A stretch of DNA of 64,000 nt from Margaritifera margaritifera (lineage: Eukaryota > Mollusca > Bivalvia > Unionida > Margaritiferidae). This document shows positions 13,556 to 26,739 of this stretch, piece after piece. The stretch spans positions 1-64,000 of the forward strand of contig JAQPZY010001244.1 of NCBI GenBank assembly GCA_029931535.1, given 5' to 3'. The position numbers and the translations under genes were made by a program. The stretch's first letter is position 1. Each line of letters starts with the position of its first letter. The notes below the pieces were generated by a model. The model was not told the DNA's origin. It searched no databases and saw only the letters and a program-made list of their open reading frames with translations.

Positions 13556-15620
13556 TATGTGTCTAGTAACCGATAGCTAAGGCTAGAAACATTTCTGATT
13601 TGCATTCATTTGATTATTTGTGAACCATTTAGTACGAGATATACTATCTTTTTCTAGTGCTTTGATCACATTTTAAATTTTCATCATCATTGGACATTAT
13701 AAATCTATTACAAAATATAAAATATCATTAAAATTATATGAAATAAAAGTGGCCCAAGAATCGATCCCTGTGGAAGTCCTTTGTATATATTCTGAAAAGT
13801 ACTGATTGTTGTTCCAATCTTAACACATTGTTTCCTACAATTAAGATAACTTTCAATTACATTTTAAAACATTATCCGGTAGCCCACACTTTCCTAGTTT
13901 CACTAGCAGTAAGTCATGTGGCAAACAGTCAAAGGCTTTAGAAAGATCCCTTTATACTGCAGCTATATTTGTTCTCCTCAAGAGCCTTTTGCCAGCTCTC
14001 TACCATTCTTAATAAGGTAGTTGGACATCCATATCTTGATCTAAAAACTGATAAGTAAGGATGGAAAACGTTGATTAAATATTCCACCAGCTGACAGAAA
14101 AGGCCCATTTCGAAGTATAAAGAGATTGTTGGAAAAAACACTTACTGGTCTAAAGCTACCTTTGTCAAAAGTGCTGTAATTAATTTGTATGTATTGGAAG
14201 CACCTGTATTAGCTGGAGTTTATCTGGGAGAACAGCAGAAGTTAGAGATTTATTGATGAGTAGAGTACTAGGTAAGATTATCATGGGTCTTGCCAATTTC
14301 AATAATATTAGAGATATGCCATTAATACTAGTAACCTTTTCTGAAACCAATTTTTTATTTTTTTATTGTTTTATTTTTTAGACACAAATTCTTCACCCAC
14401 TGGGAAAAAGCTAAGCTTTCTCTGTTTAACTGGGGGATAGAAATTTCAGCAATATCTTCAATACATAGATGCGAGTCATTGACTTGAATAGAATTAATAC
14501 CAATATCATTGACAAGAAATTATTAAAAATCTCCCAGACCTTATCTTAGTAGTAAGGTATCCACTTTCACACAAAACAGTATCCCTCTGCACTAAGCTAC
14601 CTTTGTTAGGAAGGGGTTTAATGGTTGGCCAGAAATCTGTTGATTTTGGTTGCCCTTGACACCTCTCAAAAAAGTACGATCTAATAGAATGTTCTTTTCA
14701 CTTTAGTTACTAGATTTCTCTGTTTTTCTATGTATTTCCCAATTTTGACAACTTCCGTTTTTCTATGTACTTGTCATTTAGCATCATTTTCTTATAGATA
14801 GCTAACTTCAATAGTCGTTCTTTAAAGAAACTCGCTGTGCAAAATGACTTTCGACTTTTGACTGCTGCATGCTTTTCAATGACAGCTCATACATTATCTC
14901 TGAAAACCTGATAAGCATCATTAGTACACGTTTTCTCATTGATCTAATCCTCAAAATTAGCTAATTCTAAATCGTCTTCTAGAAACGTATTTCTATGAAA
15001 TTCATTGTAAATTGTACATGTACTCCGATTTCCTTATGTATGGGTACTTGACATAGATATTAAATTGTGTACACAAAAGAGTATCTTAGTTCACTGTCAA
15101 AATGACAGATCTTGTAGCTAGAGTAAAGTCTTTTACATTCGGTACGGCATCCTTTGTGAATCGTGTAGGTTCTTTGTAATTTCTCGTCAATGAAATAGTT
15201 AAAATTCAAGTCACCCATTAACAATATATTATCACAATGTATAGTGACTTTATCCATTATCTTACAAAAGTCATTGTAGAAGTCGTCCTGTCGGTCAAAA
15301 ATAGAGGTTTGTAGGTTCCTATAATAATCCACTTTTCCTCATTCAGTATGATTTCTAGCCCAATAGATTCTATTACTTCAAATTCTAATTTGATTCTCCT
15401 TTCCCACGCTATTTCCGATTGCAGACATAATGCAACTCCCCCGCCTTCTGATGTTCTAACTGATTTCATAAAAGTGATTATTATATATATGGAATTTGGC
15501 ATCCACAAAGATCTCACCAATTTTGGTGTTTGCTAACACCAACAATATCCACTACATTCCAGGTTATAAGTTGATGGAAATGCCTTTTATTGTCTGCCTT
15601 TGCGGGTACAATTTGTACAC
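12219..15620 (-). mobile_element. LINE copy 3, degenerate
   Basis: A one-base insertion at a C/G run near 14103 opens a 67-residue RT frame (13938-14141) that ends in SWQKALEENKYSCSIKGSF, the stretch just before the first catalytic Asp region in related RTs. The endonuclease is split near 15276 by a missing G (frames 15257-15520 and 15060-15332). Confidence 0.82.
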
Positions 15621-16511
15621 TTATCATTAGGAAAAAAATGCATTACGACAGACAAAGCAAGTATTTAATGTGAAGTATCATTATTAAACTTCTATCTCCT
15701 TCTGCCCTCCATTCAACGATAACATGTAGAATAGATCATAAAAATGGTAAACTTGTAATGATACTACAAGTTAAGATTCACATTAAGGTGTATTTCTTTC
15801 AAGGATATCCAATGCAGTGAAATCTGCCATTGTGTACACCTTGATGAAAGGGACACCTGATCTTTAAGGACATTTGTGGGTCCCTTCTCTTATATTTATC
15901 ATTACAGTGATCCGTCACTATATGGCGTCTCAGTATAAGACAGTCCTTTTAATAATGTGCGTATGGTTCATGAATCCCATTTCATTATTTAATAGTAATA
16001 TCTTATGTATTAAAGAATACCCAAGAATAAGGCCACAGCACACATAAGGTAGTCTATGGTTCCTGTGAACAGCATTATAGTCAGGTAATACTGCATTTTA
16101 AGCTCTTTTAATCTTGCAAAATTGACCCTTCAATAAGCCGAATATGGTCATAGATCTCATTTCATTATTTAATATTAATAGTATATTTATCAAATACCTC
16201 AATATAAGGCGATCTCTCCTATAAGGCGGTTGACCTTTATGGTTCACACGAGCAGAGTTACAGCGAGAGAGTAAATACATATGAATTTACTGATTTCAAG
16301 ATACTGCCTAGAAAGCTGTTCTTGTACAATTCTGACTATACAATTGAAACAGTACAATTAAAGCAAAATGGTCTCTAATTAGACATTGCGGAATGAATGA
16401 ATTACTTGATAATCAGGTTAGAAAATGATTGCACTTTATCAATCATGTCGATGAACTGCTGAGGGCTAAATTTAATTTCAGAGAGACATTCTGCAGCAAG
16501 TATCAATGTCA

Positions 16512-16584
16512 GCCGGAATAGCTCAGTTGGGAGAGCGTTAGACTGAAGATCTAAAGGCCCCCGGTTCAATCCCGGGTTCCGGCA
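16512..16584 (+). tRNA. trnF-GAA: tRNA-Phe(GAA) copy 4, intact
   Basis: A canonical 73-nt cytosolic tRNA-Phe. The acceptor pairs GCCGGAA with TTCCGGC and ends in discriminator A. The anticodon loop is CTGAAGA (anticodon GAA), and the T-arm is CCCGG-TTCAATC-CCGGG. Box A (TAGCTCAGTTGG) and box B (GGTTCAATCCC) are present as internal pol III promoter. There is no intron and CCA is not encoded, as usual in eukaryotes. A T5 run begins 28 nt past the 3' end. It decodes UUC/UUU. Three other window copies (20907, 25301, 34089) and 38482 are identical. Confidence 0.96.
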
Positions 16585-16611
16585 CGGAACAAATCCGGCG
16601 GCTGGCAGGAA

Positions 16612-16628
16612 TTTTTGTATTTTTTTTC
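16612..16628 (+). terminator. Pol III T-tract behind tRNA-Phe copy 4
   Basis: TTTTT followed after GTA by a T8 run. T runs of this length terminate RNA polymerase III. The same tract follows every tRNA copy at the same distance. The second run doubles as the complement of the A-rich 3' end of the - strand LINE. Confidence 0.8.
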
Positions 16629-19600
16629 TTCTAAATCTTTCTCTTACTCTTTCCTTGATTTTAAAAATCATTTTAAAAAATGCGTATTCTTTTATAGGAT
16701 TAAAAATCAACTATAAACACTCTCCTCAGGACACAAATCATTTATACACATTCTTTTCTCTCTATATGATTAAATTTGTCTTTAAATACTCTCTCTCTCT
16801 CTCTTAGATTGAAATGTTTACACATTCACCCCTCTTCAAATAATCTATTATCTTGTCCACAAGATAGAAAATAATTAGTTTTCAACGCCGGTGCAGTGTC
16901 AGAGGTATTTCATGATAAGACGTAAGACAGAAAAAGAAGTAACTAATTATGGCTACACACATTGAAATCTAACCATAGTCAACATAAACTAGATATTGAC
17001 ATAGATTTCCCTTTGCATCTTTACAGAAAAACACTATTCTTACCAAATAAACGTCTATGTATCGTCGCAATTCGAAGAAAACCCCGATGAATTCCATTGG
17101 AAGAAGATAAACGTATCGCTTTGACTCCCAGATGAAGTAAATATGGATATTCATCAGCAGTCAGACGCACATTTTGACACGATTATAATGAGAAATCCTT
17201 TAGGAGTTGCACCATATTCTCTCATTTTCAATATATAACCTTATCGATGACCGAAATAGTAAATTATAACAGTATTCACCTGTTTAGTTGTTTAATTTTG
17301 ATACCCGAACTTACAACCGGAAATGCCCTTCAATATTATGTTTGCATGTTATGATTTGGAGATTCCCTGGGAGTGAGTTCCATTGTTTTGCACCAACATA
17401 TATTAAAGAAATAATATCATACCTTGATGTTGTCACCATGGATAATTCTGTTGTCTTTCCATATCTAAAGGTGTAAGAATTTTGCCTAATGTTTATAAGA
17501 TTATGCCAATTACTTGGAAATTTCCTATTTATAATCTTAAACACCACTAGTGCGATTGACCTTAGCTAAAGTAAATTTGATCTTGCTAGTAAATATTCAT
17601 ATAAACTTGCATAGACATCATAAATGAACCTAATAGCTCTCCCTCTCTCTATATGTCTTTCTCTCTCTCATGAATGCTTGCAATTTTCCGCGAATTATTC
17701 TCCGCTTTAAAAATGCCATTGTAAAGGGCAATAGTCAAAGTTTGACATAATGAGTAAGAATCAAATCGTTTGCTTTCCTATTCTACTGAGGAACTTGCGT
17801 ATTATTGTTATACCATTAAGCTGTTTTGATGTCTTCTTACATAATTTTGATATGTAAGTAATCATTTTGAGTTGACAATCCATTGTAATTCCTAAGAGTT
17901 TCACTTCCGTTCCACGTTCATTCCTTGTAGCTCAAAGAAAAGATTTGAATTATGTGTCTAGTAACCGATAGCTAAGGCTAGAAACATTTCTGATTTGCAT
18001 TCATTTGATTATTTGTGAACCATTTAGTACGAGATATACTATCTTTTTCTAGTGCTTTGATCACATTTTAAAATTTTCATCATCATTGGACATTATAAAT
18101 CTATTACAAAATATAAAATATCATTAAAATTATATGAAATAAAAGTGGCCCAAGAATCGATCCCTGTGGAAGTCCTTTGTATATATTCTGAAAAGTACTG
18201 ATTGTTGTTCCAATCTTAACACATTGTTTCCTACAATTAAGATAACTTTCAATTACATTTTTAAAACATTATCCGGTAGCCCACACTTTCCTAGTTTCAC
18301 TAGCAGTAAGTCATGTGGCAAACAGTCAAAGGCTTTAGAAAGATCCCTTTATACTGCAGCTATATTTGTTCTCCTCAAGAGCCTTTTGCCAGCTCTCTAC
18401 CATTCTTAATAAGGTAGTTGGACATCCATATCTTGATCTAAAAACTGATAAGTAAGGATGGAAAACGTTGATTAAATATTCCACCAGCTGACAGAAAAGG
18501 CCATTTCGAAGTATAAAGAGATTGTTGGAAAAACACTTACTGGTCTAAAGCTACCTTTGTCAAAAGTGCTGTAATTAATTTGTATGTATTGGAAGCACCT
18601 GTATTAGCTGGAGTTTATCTGGGAGAACAGCAGAAGTTAGAGATTTATTGATGAGTAGAGTACTAGGTAAGATTATCATGGGTCTTGCCAATTTCAATAA
18701 TATTAGAGATATGCCATTAATACTAGTAACCTTTTCTGAAACCAATTTTTTATTTTTTTATTGTTTTATTTTTTAGACACAAATTCTTCACCCACTGGGA
18801 AAAAGCTAAGCTTTCTCTGTTTAACTGGGGGATAGAAATTTCAGCAATATCTTCAATACATAGATGCGAGTCATTGACTTGAATAGAATTAATACCAATA
18901 TCATTGACAAGAAATTATTAAAAATCTCCCAGACCTTATCTTAGTAGTAAGGTATCCACTTTCACACAAAACAGTATCCCTCTGCACTAAGCTACCTTTG
19001 TTAGGAAGGGGTTTAATGGTTGGCCAGAAATCTGTTGATTTTGGTTGCCCTTGACACCTCTCAAAAAAGTACGATCTAATAGAATGTTCTTTTCACTTTA
19101 GTTACTAGATTTCTCTGTTTTCTATGTATTTCCCAATTTTGACAACTTCCGTTTTTCTATGTACTTGTCATTTAGCATCATTTTCTTATAGATAGCTAAC
19201 TTCAATAGTCGTTCTTTAAAGAAACTCGCTGTGCAAAATGACTTTCGACTTTTGACTGCTGCATGCTTTTCAATGACAGCTCATACATTATCTCTGAAAA
19301 CCTGATAAGCATCATTAGTACACGTTTTCTCATTGATCTAATCCTCAAAATTAGCTAATTCTAAATCGTCTTCTAGAAACGTATTTCTATGAAATTTATT
19401 GTAAATTGTACATGTACTCCGATTTCCTTATGTATGGGTACTTGACATAGATATTAAATTGTGTACACAAAAGAGTATCTTAGTTCACTGTCAAAATGAC
19501 AGATCTTGTAGCTAGAGTAAAGTCTTTTACATTCGGTACGGCATCCTTTGTGAATCGTGTAGGTTCTTTGTAATTTCTCGTCAATGAAATAGTTAAAATT

Positions 19601-20015
19601 CAAGTCACCCATTAACAATATATTATCACAATGTATAGTGACTTTATCCATTATCTTACAAAAGTCATTGGTAGAAGTCGTCCTGTCGGTCAAAAATAGA
19701 GGTTTGTAGGTTCCTATAATAATCCACTTTTCCTCATTCAGTATGATTTCTAGCCCAATAGATTCTATTACTTCAAATTCTAATTTGATTCTCCTTTCCC
19801 ACGCTATTTCCGATTGCAGACATAATGCAACTCCCCCGCCTTCTGATGTTCTAACTGATTTCATAAAAGTGATTATTATATATATGGAATTTGGCATCCA
19901 CAAAGATCTCACCAATTTTGGTGTTTGCTAACACCAACAATATCCACTACATTCCAGGTTATAAGTTGATGGAAATGCCTTTTATTGTCTGCCTTTGCGG
20001 GTACAATTTGTACAC
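16612..20015 (-). mobile_element. LINE copy 4 (reference): non-LTR retrotransposon, EEP endonuclease + RT, dead
   Basis: Reading down the - strand, the order is endonuclease then RT, as in APE-type LINEs. The endonuclease remnant (19915-19454, 153 codons open) has GGGVALCLQ, EKWIIIGTYKP and ILLMGDLNFNY, the last matching the GDxN metal-site motif of the EEP fold. The RT block has SKAFDCLPHDLL (18344-18303), LPQGSILGPLLF (18172-18137), a degraded xNDD where Y/FxDD is expected, a KWF..N.M..N thumb stretch, KLLGITMDCQL and the C-terminal GAKQWNSLP (17547-17311). Stops and frameshifts separate these blocks, so no full protein is possible. The 3' end is A-rich and abuts the tRNA T-tract. The clade cannot be fixed by eye; the layout resembles CR1/L2/Jockey-type elements. 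The 5' limit is approximate. Confidence 0.88.
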
Positions 20016-20219
20016 TTATCATTAGGAAAAAAATGCATTACGACAGACAAAGCAAGTATTTAATGTGAAGTATCATTATTAAACTTCTATCTCCTTCTGC
20101 CCTCCATTCAACGATAACATGTAGAATAGATCATAAAAATGGTAAACTTGTAATGATACTACAAGTTAAGATTCACATTAAGGTGTATTTCTTTCAAGGA
20201 TATCCAATGCAGTGAAATC

Positions 20220-20670
20220 TGCCATTGTGTACACCTTGATGAAAGGGACACCTGCTCTTTAAGGACATTTGTGGGTCCCTTCTCTTATATTTATCATTAC
20301 AGTGATCCGTCACTATATGGCGTCTCAGTATAAGACAGTCCTTTTAATAATGTGCGTATGGTTCATGAATCCCATTTCATTATTTAATAGTAATATCTTA
20401 TGTATTAAAGAATACCCAAGAATAAGGCCACAGCACACATAAGGTAGTCTATGGTTCCTGTGAACAGCATTATAGTCAGGTAATACTGCATTTTAAGCTC
20501 TTTTAATCTTGCAAAATTGACCCTTCAATAAGCCGAATATGGTCATAGATCTCATTTCATTATTTAATATTAATAGTATATTTATCAAATACCTCAATAT
20601 AAGGCGATCTCTCCTATAAGGCGGTTGACCTTTATGGTTCACACGAGCAGAGTTACAGCGAGAGAGTAAA
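20220..20670. repeat. Dispersed 'tataaggc' repeat segment inside the array unit
   Basis: A non-coding block between the LINE 5' end and the tRNA, shown here for unit 5 and present at the same offset in every unit (for example about 15826-16275, 24614-25065, 41390-41850). It has two successive partial copies of one family. The first runs from the ggacacctgctc motif to the gtgaacagcattatag motif, and the second carries cctcaatataaggcgatc and cctataaggcgg. A related solo copy sits outside the array at 42787-43040. No coding capacity is seen. Confidence 0.65.
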
Positions 20671-20906
20671 TACATATGAATTTACTGATTTCAAGATACT
20701 GCCTAGAAAGCTGTTCTTGTACAATTCTGACTATACAATTGAAACAGTACAATTAAAGCAAAATGGTCTCTAATTAGACATTGCGGAATGAATGAATTAC
20801 TTGATAATCAGGTTAGAAAATGATTGCACTTTATCAATCATGTCGATGAACTGCTGAGGGCTAAATTTAATTTCAGAGAGACATTCTGCAGCAAGTATCA
20901 ATGTCA

Positions 20907-20979
20907 GCCGGAATAGCTCAGTTGGGAGAGCGTTAGACTGAAGATCTAAAGGCCCCCGGTTCAATCCCGGGTTCCGGCA
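20907..20979 (+). tRNA. trnF-GAA: tRNA-Phe(GAA) copy 5, intact
   Basis: Identical over 73 nt to the copy at 16512, with all four stems paired, GAA anticodon, and box A and box B unchanged. T5 terminator starts at about 21007. Confidence 0.96.
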
Positions 20980-21006
20980 CGGAACAAATCCGGCGGCTGG
21001 CAGGAA

Positions 21007-24000
21007 TTTTTGTATTTTTTTTCTTCTAAATCTTTCTCTTACTCTTTCCTTGATTTTAAAAATCATTTTAAAAAATGCGTATTCTTTTATAGGATTAAAA
21101 ATCAACTATAAACACTCTCCTCAGGACACAAATCATTTATACACATTCTTTTCTCTCTATATGATTAAATTTGTCTTTAAATACTCTCTCTCTCTCTCTT
21201 AGATTGAAATGTTTACACATTCACCCCTCTTCAAATAATCTATTATCTTGTCCACAAGATAGAAAATAATTAGTTTTCAACGCCGGTGCAGTGTCAGAGG
21301 TATTTCATGATAAGACGTAAGACAGAAAAAGAAGTAACTAATTATGGCTACACACATTGAAATCTAACCATAGTCAACATAAACTAGATATTGACATAGA
21401 TTTCCCTTTGCATCTTTACAGAAAAACACTATTCTTACCAAATAAACGTCTATGTATCGTCGCAATTCGAAGAAAACCCCGATGAATTCCATTGGAAGAA
21501 GATAAACGTATCGCTTTGACTCCCAGATGAAGCAAATATGGATATTCATCAGCAGTCAGACGCACATTTTGACACGATTATAATGAGAAATCCTTTAGGA
21601 GTTGCACCATATTCTCTCATTTTCAATATATAACCTTATCGATGACCGAAATAGTAAATTATAACAGTATTCACCTGTTTAGTTGTTTAATTTTGATACC
21701 CGAACTTACAACCGGAAATGCCCTTCAATATTATGTTTGCATGTTATGATTTGGAGATTCCCTGGGAGTGAGTTCCATTGTTTTGCACCAACATATATTA
21801 AAGAAATAATATCATACCTTGATGTTGTCACCATGGATAATTCTGTTGTCTTTCCATATCTAAAGGTGTAAGAATTTTGCCTAATGTTTATAAGATTATG
21901 CCAATTACTTGGAAATTTCCTATTTATAATCTTAAACACCACTAGTGCGATTGACCTTAGCTAAAGTAAATTTGATCTTGCTAGTAAATATTCATATAAA
22001 CTTGCATAGACATCATAAATGAACCTAATAGCTCTCCCTCTCTCTATATGTCTTTCTCTCTCTCATGAATGCTTGCAATTTTCCGCGAATTATTCTCCGC
22101 TTTAAAAATGCCATTGTAAAGGGCAATAGTCAAAGTTTGACATAATGAGTAAGAATCAAATCGTTTGCTTTCCTATTCTACTGAGGAACTTGCGTATTAT
22201 TGTTATACCATTAAGCTGTTTTGATGTCTTCTTACATAATTTTGATATGTAAGTAATCATTTTGAGTTGACAATCCATTGTAATTCCTAAGAGTTTCACT
22301 TCCGTTCCACGTTCATTCCTTGTAGCTCAAAGAAAAGATTTGAATTATGTGTCTAGTAACCGATAGCTAAGGCTAGAAACATTTCTGATTTGCATTCATT
22401 TGATTATTTGTGAACCATTTAGTACGAGATATACTATCTTTTTCTAGTGCTTTGATCACATTTTAAAATTTTCATCATCATTGGACATTATAAATCTATT
22501 ACAAAATATAAAATATCATTAAAATTATATGAAATAAAAGTGGCCCAAGAATCGATCCCTGTGGAAGTCCTTTGTATATATTCTGAAAAGTACTGATTGT
22601 TGTTCCAATCTTAACACATTGTTTCCTACAATTAAGATAACTTTCAATTACATTTTAAAACATTATCCGGTAGCCCACACTTTCCTAGTTTCACTAGCAG
22701 TAAGTCATGTGGCAAACAGTCAAAGGCTTTAGAAAGATCCCTTTATACTGCAGCTATATTTGTTCTCCTCAAGAGCCTTTTGCCAGCTCTCTACCATTCT
22801 TAATAAGGTAGTTGGACATCCATATCTTGATCTAAAAACTGATAAGTAAGGATGGAAAACGTTGATTAAATATTCCACCAGCTGACAGAAAAGGCCATTT
22901 CGAAGTATAAAGAGATTGTTGGAAAAACACTTACTGGTCTAAAGCTACCTTTGTCAAAAGTGCTGTAATTAATTTGTATGTATTGGAAGCACCTGTATTA
23001 GCTGGAGTTTATCTGGGAGAACAGCAGAAGTTAGAGATTTATTGATGAGTAGAGTACTAGGTAAGATTATCATGGGTCTTGCCAATTTCAATAATATTAG
23101 AGATATGCCATTAATACTAGTAACCTTTTCTGAAACCAATTTTTTATTTTTTTATTGTTTTATTTTTTAGACACAAATTCTTCACCCACTGGGAAAAAGC
23201 TAAGCTTTCTCTGTTTAACTGGGGGATAGAAATTTCAGCAATATCTTCAATACATAGATGCGAGTCATTGACTTGAATAGAATTAATACCAATATCATTG
23301 ACAAGAAATTATTAAAAATCTCCCAGACCTTATCTTAGTAGTAAGGTATCCACTTTCACACAAAACAGTATCCCTCTGCACTAAGCTACCTTTGTTAGGA
23401 AGGGGTTTAATGGTTGGCCAGAAATCTGTTGATTTTGGTTGCCCTTGACACCTCTCAAAAAAGTACGATCTAATAGAATGTTCTTTTCACTTTAGTTACT
23501 AGATTTCTCTGTTTTCTATGTATTTCCCAATTTTGACAACTTCCGTTTTTCTATGTACTTGTCATTTAGCATCATTTTCTTATAGATAGCTAACTTCAAT
23601 AGTCGTTCTTTAAAGAAACTCGCTGTGCAAAATGACTTTCGACTTTTGACTGCTGCATGCTTTTCAATGACAGCTCATACATTATCTCTGAAAACCTGAT
23701 AAGCATCATTAGTACACGTTTTCTCATTGATCTAATCCTCAAAATTAGCTAATTCTAAATCGTCTTCTAGAAACGTATTTCTATGAAATTTATTGTAAAT
23801 TGTACATGTACTCCGATTTCCTTATGTATGGGTACTTGACATAGATATTAAATTGTGTACACAAAAGAGTATCTTAGTTCACTGTCAAAATGACAGATCT
23901 TGTAGCTAGAGTAAAGTCTTTTACATTCGGTACGGCATCCTTTGTGAATCGTGTAGGTTCTTTGTAATTTCTCGTCAATGAAATAGTTAAAATTCAAGTC

Positions 24001-24410
24001 ACCCATTAACAATATATTATCACAATGTATAGTGACTTTATCCATTATCTTACAAAAGTCATTGGTAGAAGTCGTCCTGTCGGTCAAAAATAGAGGTTTG
24101 TAGGTTCCTATAATAATCCACTTTTCCTCATTCAGTATGATTTCTAGCCCAATAGATTCTATTACTTCAAATTCTAATTTGATTCTCCTTTCCCACGCTA
24201 TTTCCGATTGCAGACATAATGCAACTCCCCCGCCTTCTGATGTTCTAACTGATTTCATAAAAGTGATTATTATATATATGGAATTTGGCATCCACAAAGA
24301 TCTCACCAATTTTGGTGTTTGCTAACACCAACAATATCCACTACATTCCAGGTTATAAGTTGATGGAAATGCCTTTTATTGTCTGCCTTTGCGGGTACAA
24401 TTTGTACACT
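21007..24410 (-). mobile_element. LINE copy 5, degenerate
   Basis: The endonuclease remnant is at 23848-24309 (153 residues, same protein as copy 4) and the RT C-terminal frame at 21706-21942 (78 residues). Breaks fall at the same places as in copy 4. Confidence 0.87.
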
Positions 24411-26739
24411 TATCATTAGGAAAAAAATGCATTACGACAGACAAAGCAAGTATTTAATGTGAAGTATCATTATTAAACTTCTATCTCCTTCTGCCCTCCA
24501 TTCAACGATAACATGTAGAATAGATCATAAAAATGGTAAACTTGTAATGATACTACAAGTTAAGATTCACATTAAGGTGTATTTCTTTCAAGGATATCCA
24601 ATGCAGTGAAATCTGCCATTGTGTACACCTTGATGAAAGGGACACCTGCTCTTTAAGGACATTTGTGGGTCCCTTCTCTTATATTTATCATTACAGTGAT
24701 CCGTCACTATATGGCGTCTCAGTATAAGACAGTCCTTTTAATAATGTGCGTATGGTTCATGAATCCCATTTCATTATTTAATAGTAATATCTTATGTATT
24801 AAAGAATACCCAAGAATAAGGCCACAGCACACATAAGGTAGTCTATGGTTCCTGTGAACAGCATTATAGTCAGGTAATACTGCATTTTAAGCTCTTTTAA
24901 TCTTGCAAAATTGACCCTTCAATAAGCCGAATATGGTCATAGATCTCATTTCATTATTTAATATTAATAGTATATTTATCAAATACCTCAATATAAGGCG
25001 ATCTCTCCTATAAGGCGGTTGACCTTTATGGTTCACACGAGCAGAGTTACAGCGAGAGAGTAAATACATATGAATTTACTGATTTCAAGATACTGCCTAG
25101 AAAGCTGTTCTTGTACAATTCTGACTATACAATTGAAACAGTACAATTAAAGCAAAATGGTCTCTAATTAGACATTGCGGAATGAATGAATTACTTGATA
25201 ATCAGGTTAGAAAATGATTGCACTTTATCAATCATGTCGATGAACTGCTGAGGGCTAAATTTAATTTCAGAGAGACATTCTGCAGCAAGTATCAATGTCA
25301 GCCGGAATAGCTCAGTTGGGAGAGCGTTAGACTGAAGATCTAAAGGCCCCCGGTTCAATCCCGGGTTCCGGCACGGAACAAATCCGGCGGCTGGCAGGAA
25401 TTTTTGTATTTTTTTTCTTCTAAATCTTTCTCTTACTCTTTCCTTGATTTTAAAAATCATTTTAAAAAATGCGTATTCTTTTATAGGATTAAAAATCAAC
25501 TATAAACACTCTCCTCAGGACACAAATCATTTATACACATTCTTTTCTCTCTATATGATTAAATTTGTCTTTAAATACTCTCTCTCTCTCTCTTAGATTG
25601 AAATGTTTACACATTCACCCCTCTTCAAATAATCTATTATCTTGTCCACAAGATAGAAAATAATTAGTTTTCAACGCCGGTGCAGTGTCAGAGGTATTTC
25701 ATGATAAGACGTAAGACAGAAAAAGAAGTAACTAATTATGGCTACACACATTGAAATCTAACCATAGTCAACATAAACTAGATATTGACATAGATTTCCC
25801 TTTGCATCTTTACAGAAAAACACTATTCTTACCAAATAAACGTCTATGTATCGTCGCAATTCGAAGAAAACCCCGATGAATTCCATTGGAAGAAGATAAA
25901 CGTATCGCTTTGACTCCCAGATGAAGTAAATATGGATATTCATCAGCAGTCAGACGCACATTTTGACACGATTATAATGAGAAATCCTTTAGGAGTTGCA
26001 CCATATTCTCTCATTTTCAATATATAACCTTATCGATGACCGAAATAGTAAATTATAACAGTATTCACCTGTTTAGTTGTTTAATTTTGATACCCGAACT
26101 TACAACCGGAAATGCCCTTCAATATTATGTTTGCATGTTATGATTTGGAGATTCCCTGGGAGTGAGTTCCATTGTTTTGCACCAACATATATTAAAGAAA
26201 TAATATCATACCTTGATGTTGTCACCATGGATAATTCTGTTGTCTTTCCATATCTAAAGGTGTAAGAATTTTGCCTAATGTTTATAAGATTATGCCAATT
26301 ACTTGGAAATTTCCTATTTATAATCTTAAACACCACTAGTGCGATTGACCTTAGCTAAAGTAAATTTGATCTTGCTAGTAAATATTCATATAAACTTGCA
26401 TAGACATCATAAATGAACCTAATAGCTCTCCCTCTCTCTATATGTCTTTCTCTCTCTCATGAATGCTTGCAATTTTCCGCGAATTATTCTCCGCTTTAAA
26501 AATGCCATTGTAAAGGGCAATAGTCAAAGTTTGACATAATGAGTAAGAATCAAATCGTTTGCTTTCCTATTCTACTGAGGAACTTGCGTATTATTGTTAT
26601 ACCATTAAGCTGTTTTGATGTCTTCTTACATAATTTTGATATGTAAGTAATCATTTTGAGTTGACAATCCATTGTAATTCCTAAGAGTTTCACTTCCGTT
26701 CCACGTTCATTCCTTGTAGCTCAAAGAAAAGATTTGAAT
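22346..26739 (+). repeat. Array unit 6
   Basis: The unit is 4,394 bp and differs from unit 5 by only isolated changes, for example one base fewer in an A-run near 22660. Confidence 0.98.
25301..25373 (+). tRNA. trnF-GAA: tRNA-Phe(GAA) copy 6, intact
   Basis: Identical 73-nt copy with a complete cloverleaf. The immediate flanks (tatcaatgtca upstream, cggaacaaatccggcgg downstream) are also unchanged from copy 5. Confidence 0.96.

Larger units (their letters stand above)
13556..17950 (+). repeat. Array unit 4
   Basis: The unit is 4,395 bp and close to consensus. Near 15276 one G is missing (cattgtagaag instead of cattggtagaag), which splits the endonuclease remnant of this copy into two overlapping frames. 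Confidence 0.97.
17951..22345 (+). repeat. Array unit 5 (reference copy)
   Basis: The unit is 4,395 bp, and unit 6 is almost base-for-base the same. I used this copy to place landmarks: RT catalytic motifs near 18137-18344, endonuclease remnant 19454-19915, dispersed-repeat segment about 20220-20670 and tRNA-Phe 20907-20979. Confidence 0.98.

Noticed and set aside
16098..16280. A 60-codon - strand frame in the dispersed-repeat segment of each unit
   Set aside because: The sequence is a non-coding repeat found outside the array without a conserved frame (42787-43040).
16402..16710. A 102-codon - strand frame repeated in every array unit (contains NPGLNRGPLDLQSNALPTE)
   Set aside because: It is the reverse complement of the tRNA-Phe gene and its flanks. 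Peptides of this type are familiar artefacts of reading through antisense tRNA sequence.
19454..19915. Endonuclease remnant as an active, independently conserved gene
   Set aside because: It is only part of the EEP fold, with its N-terminal part broken just upstream by stops, and it occurs as identical copies within a homogenised array.
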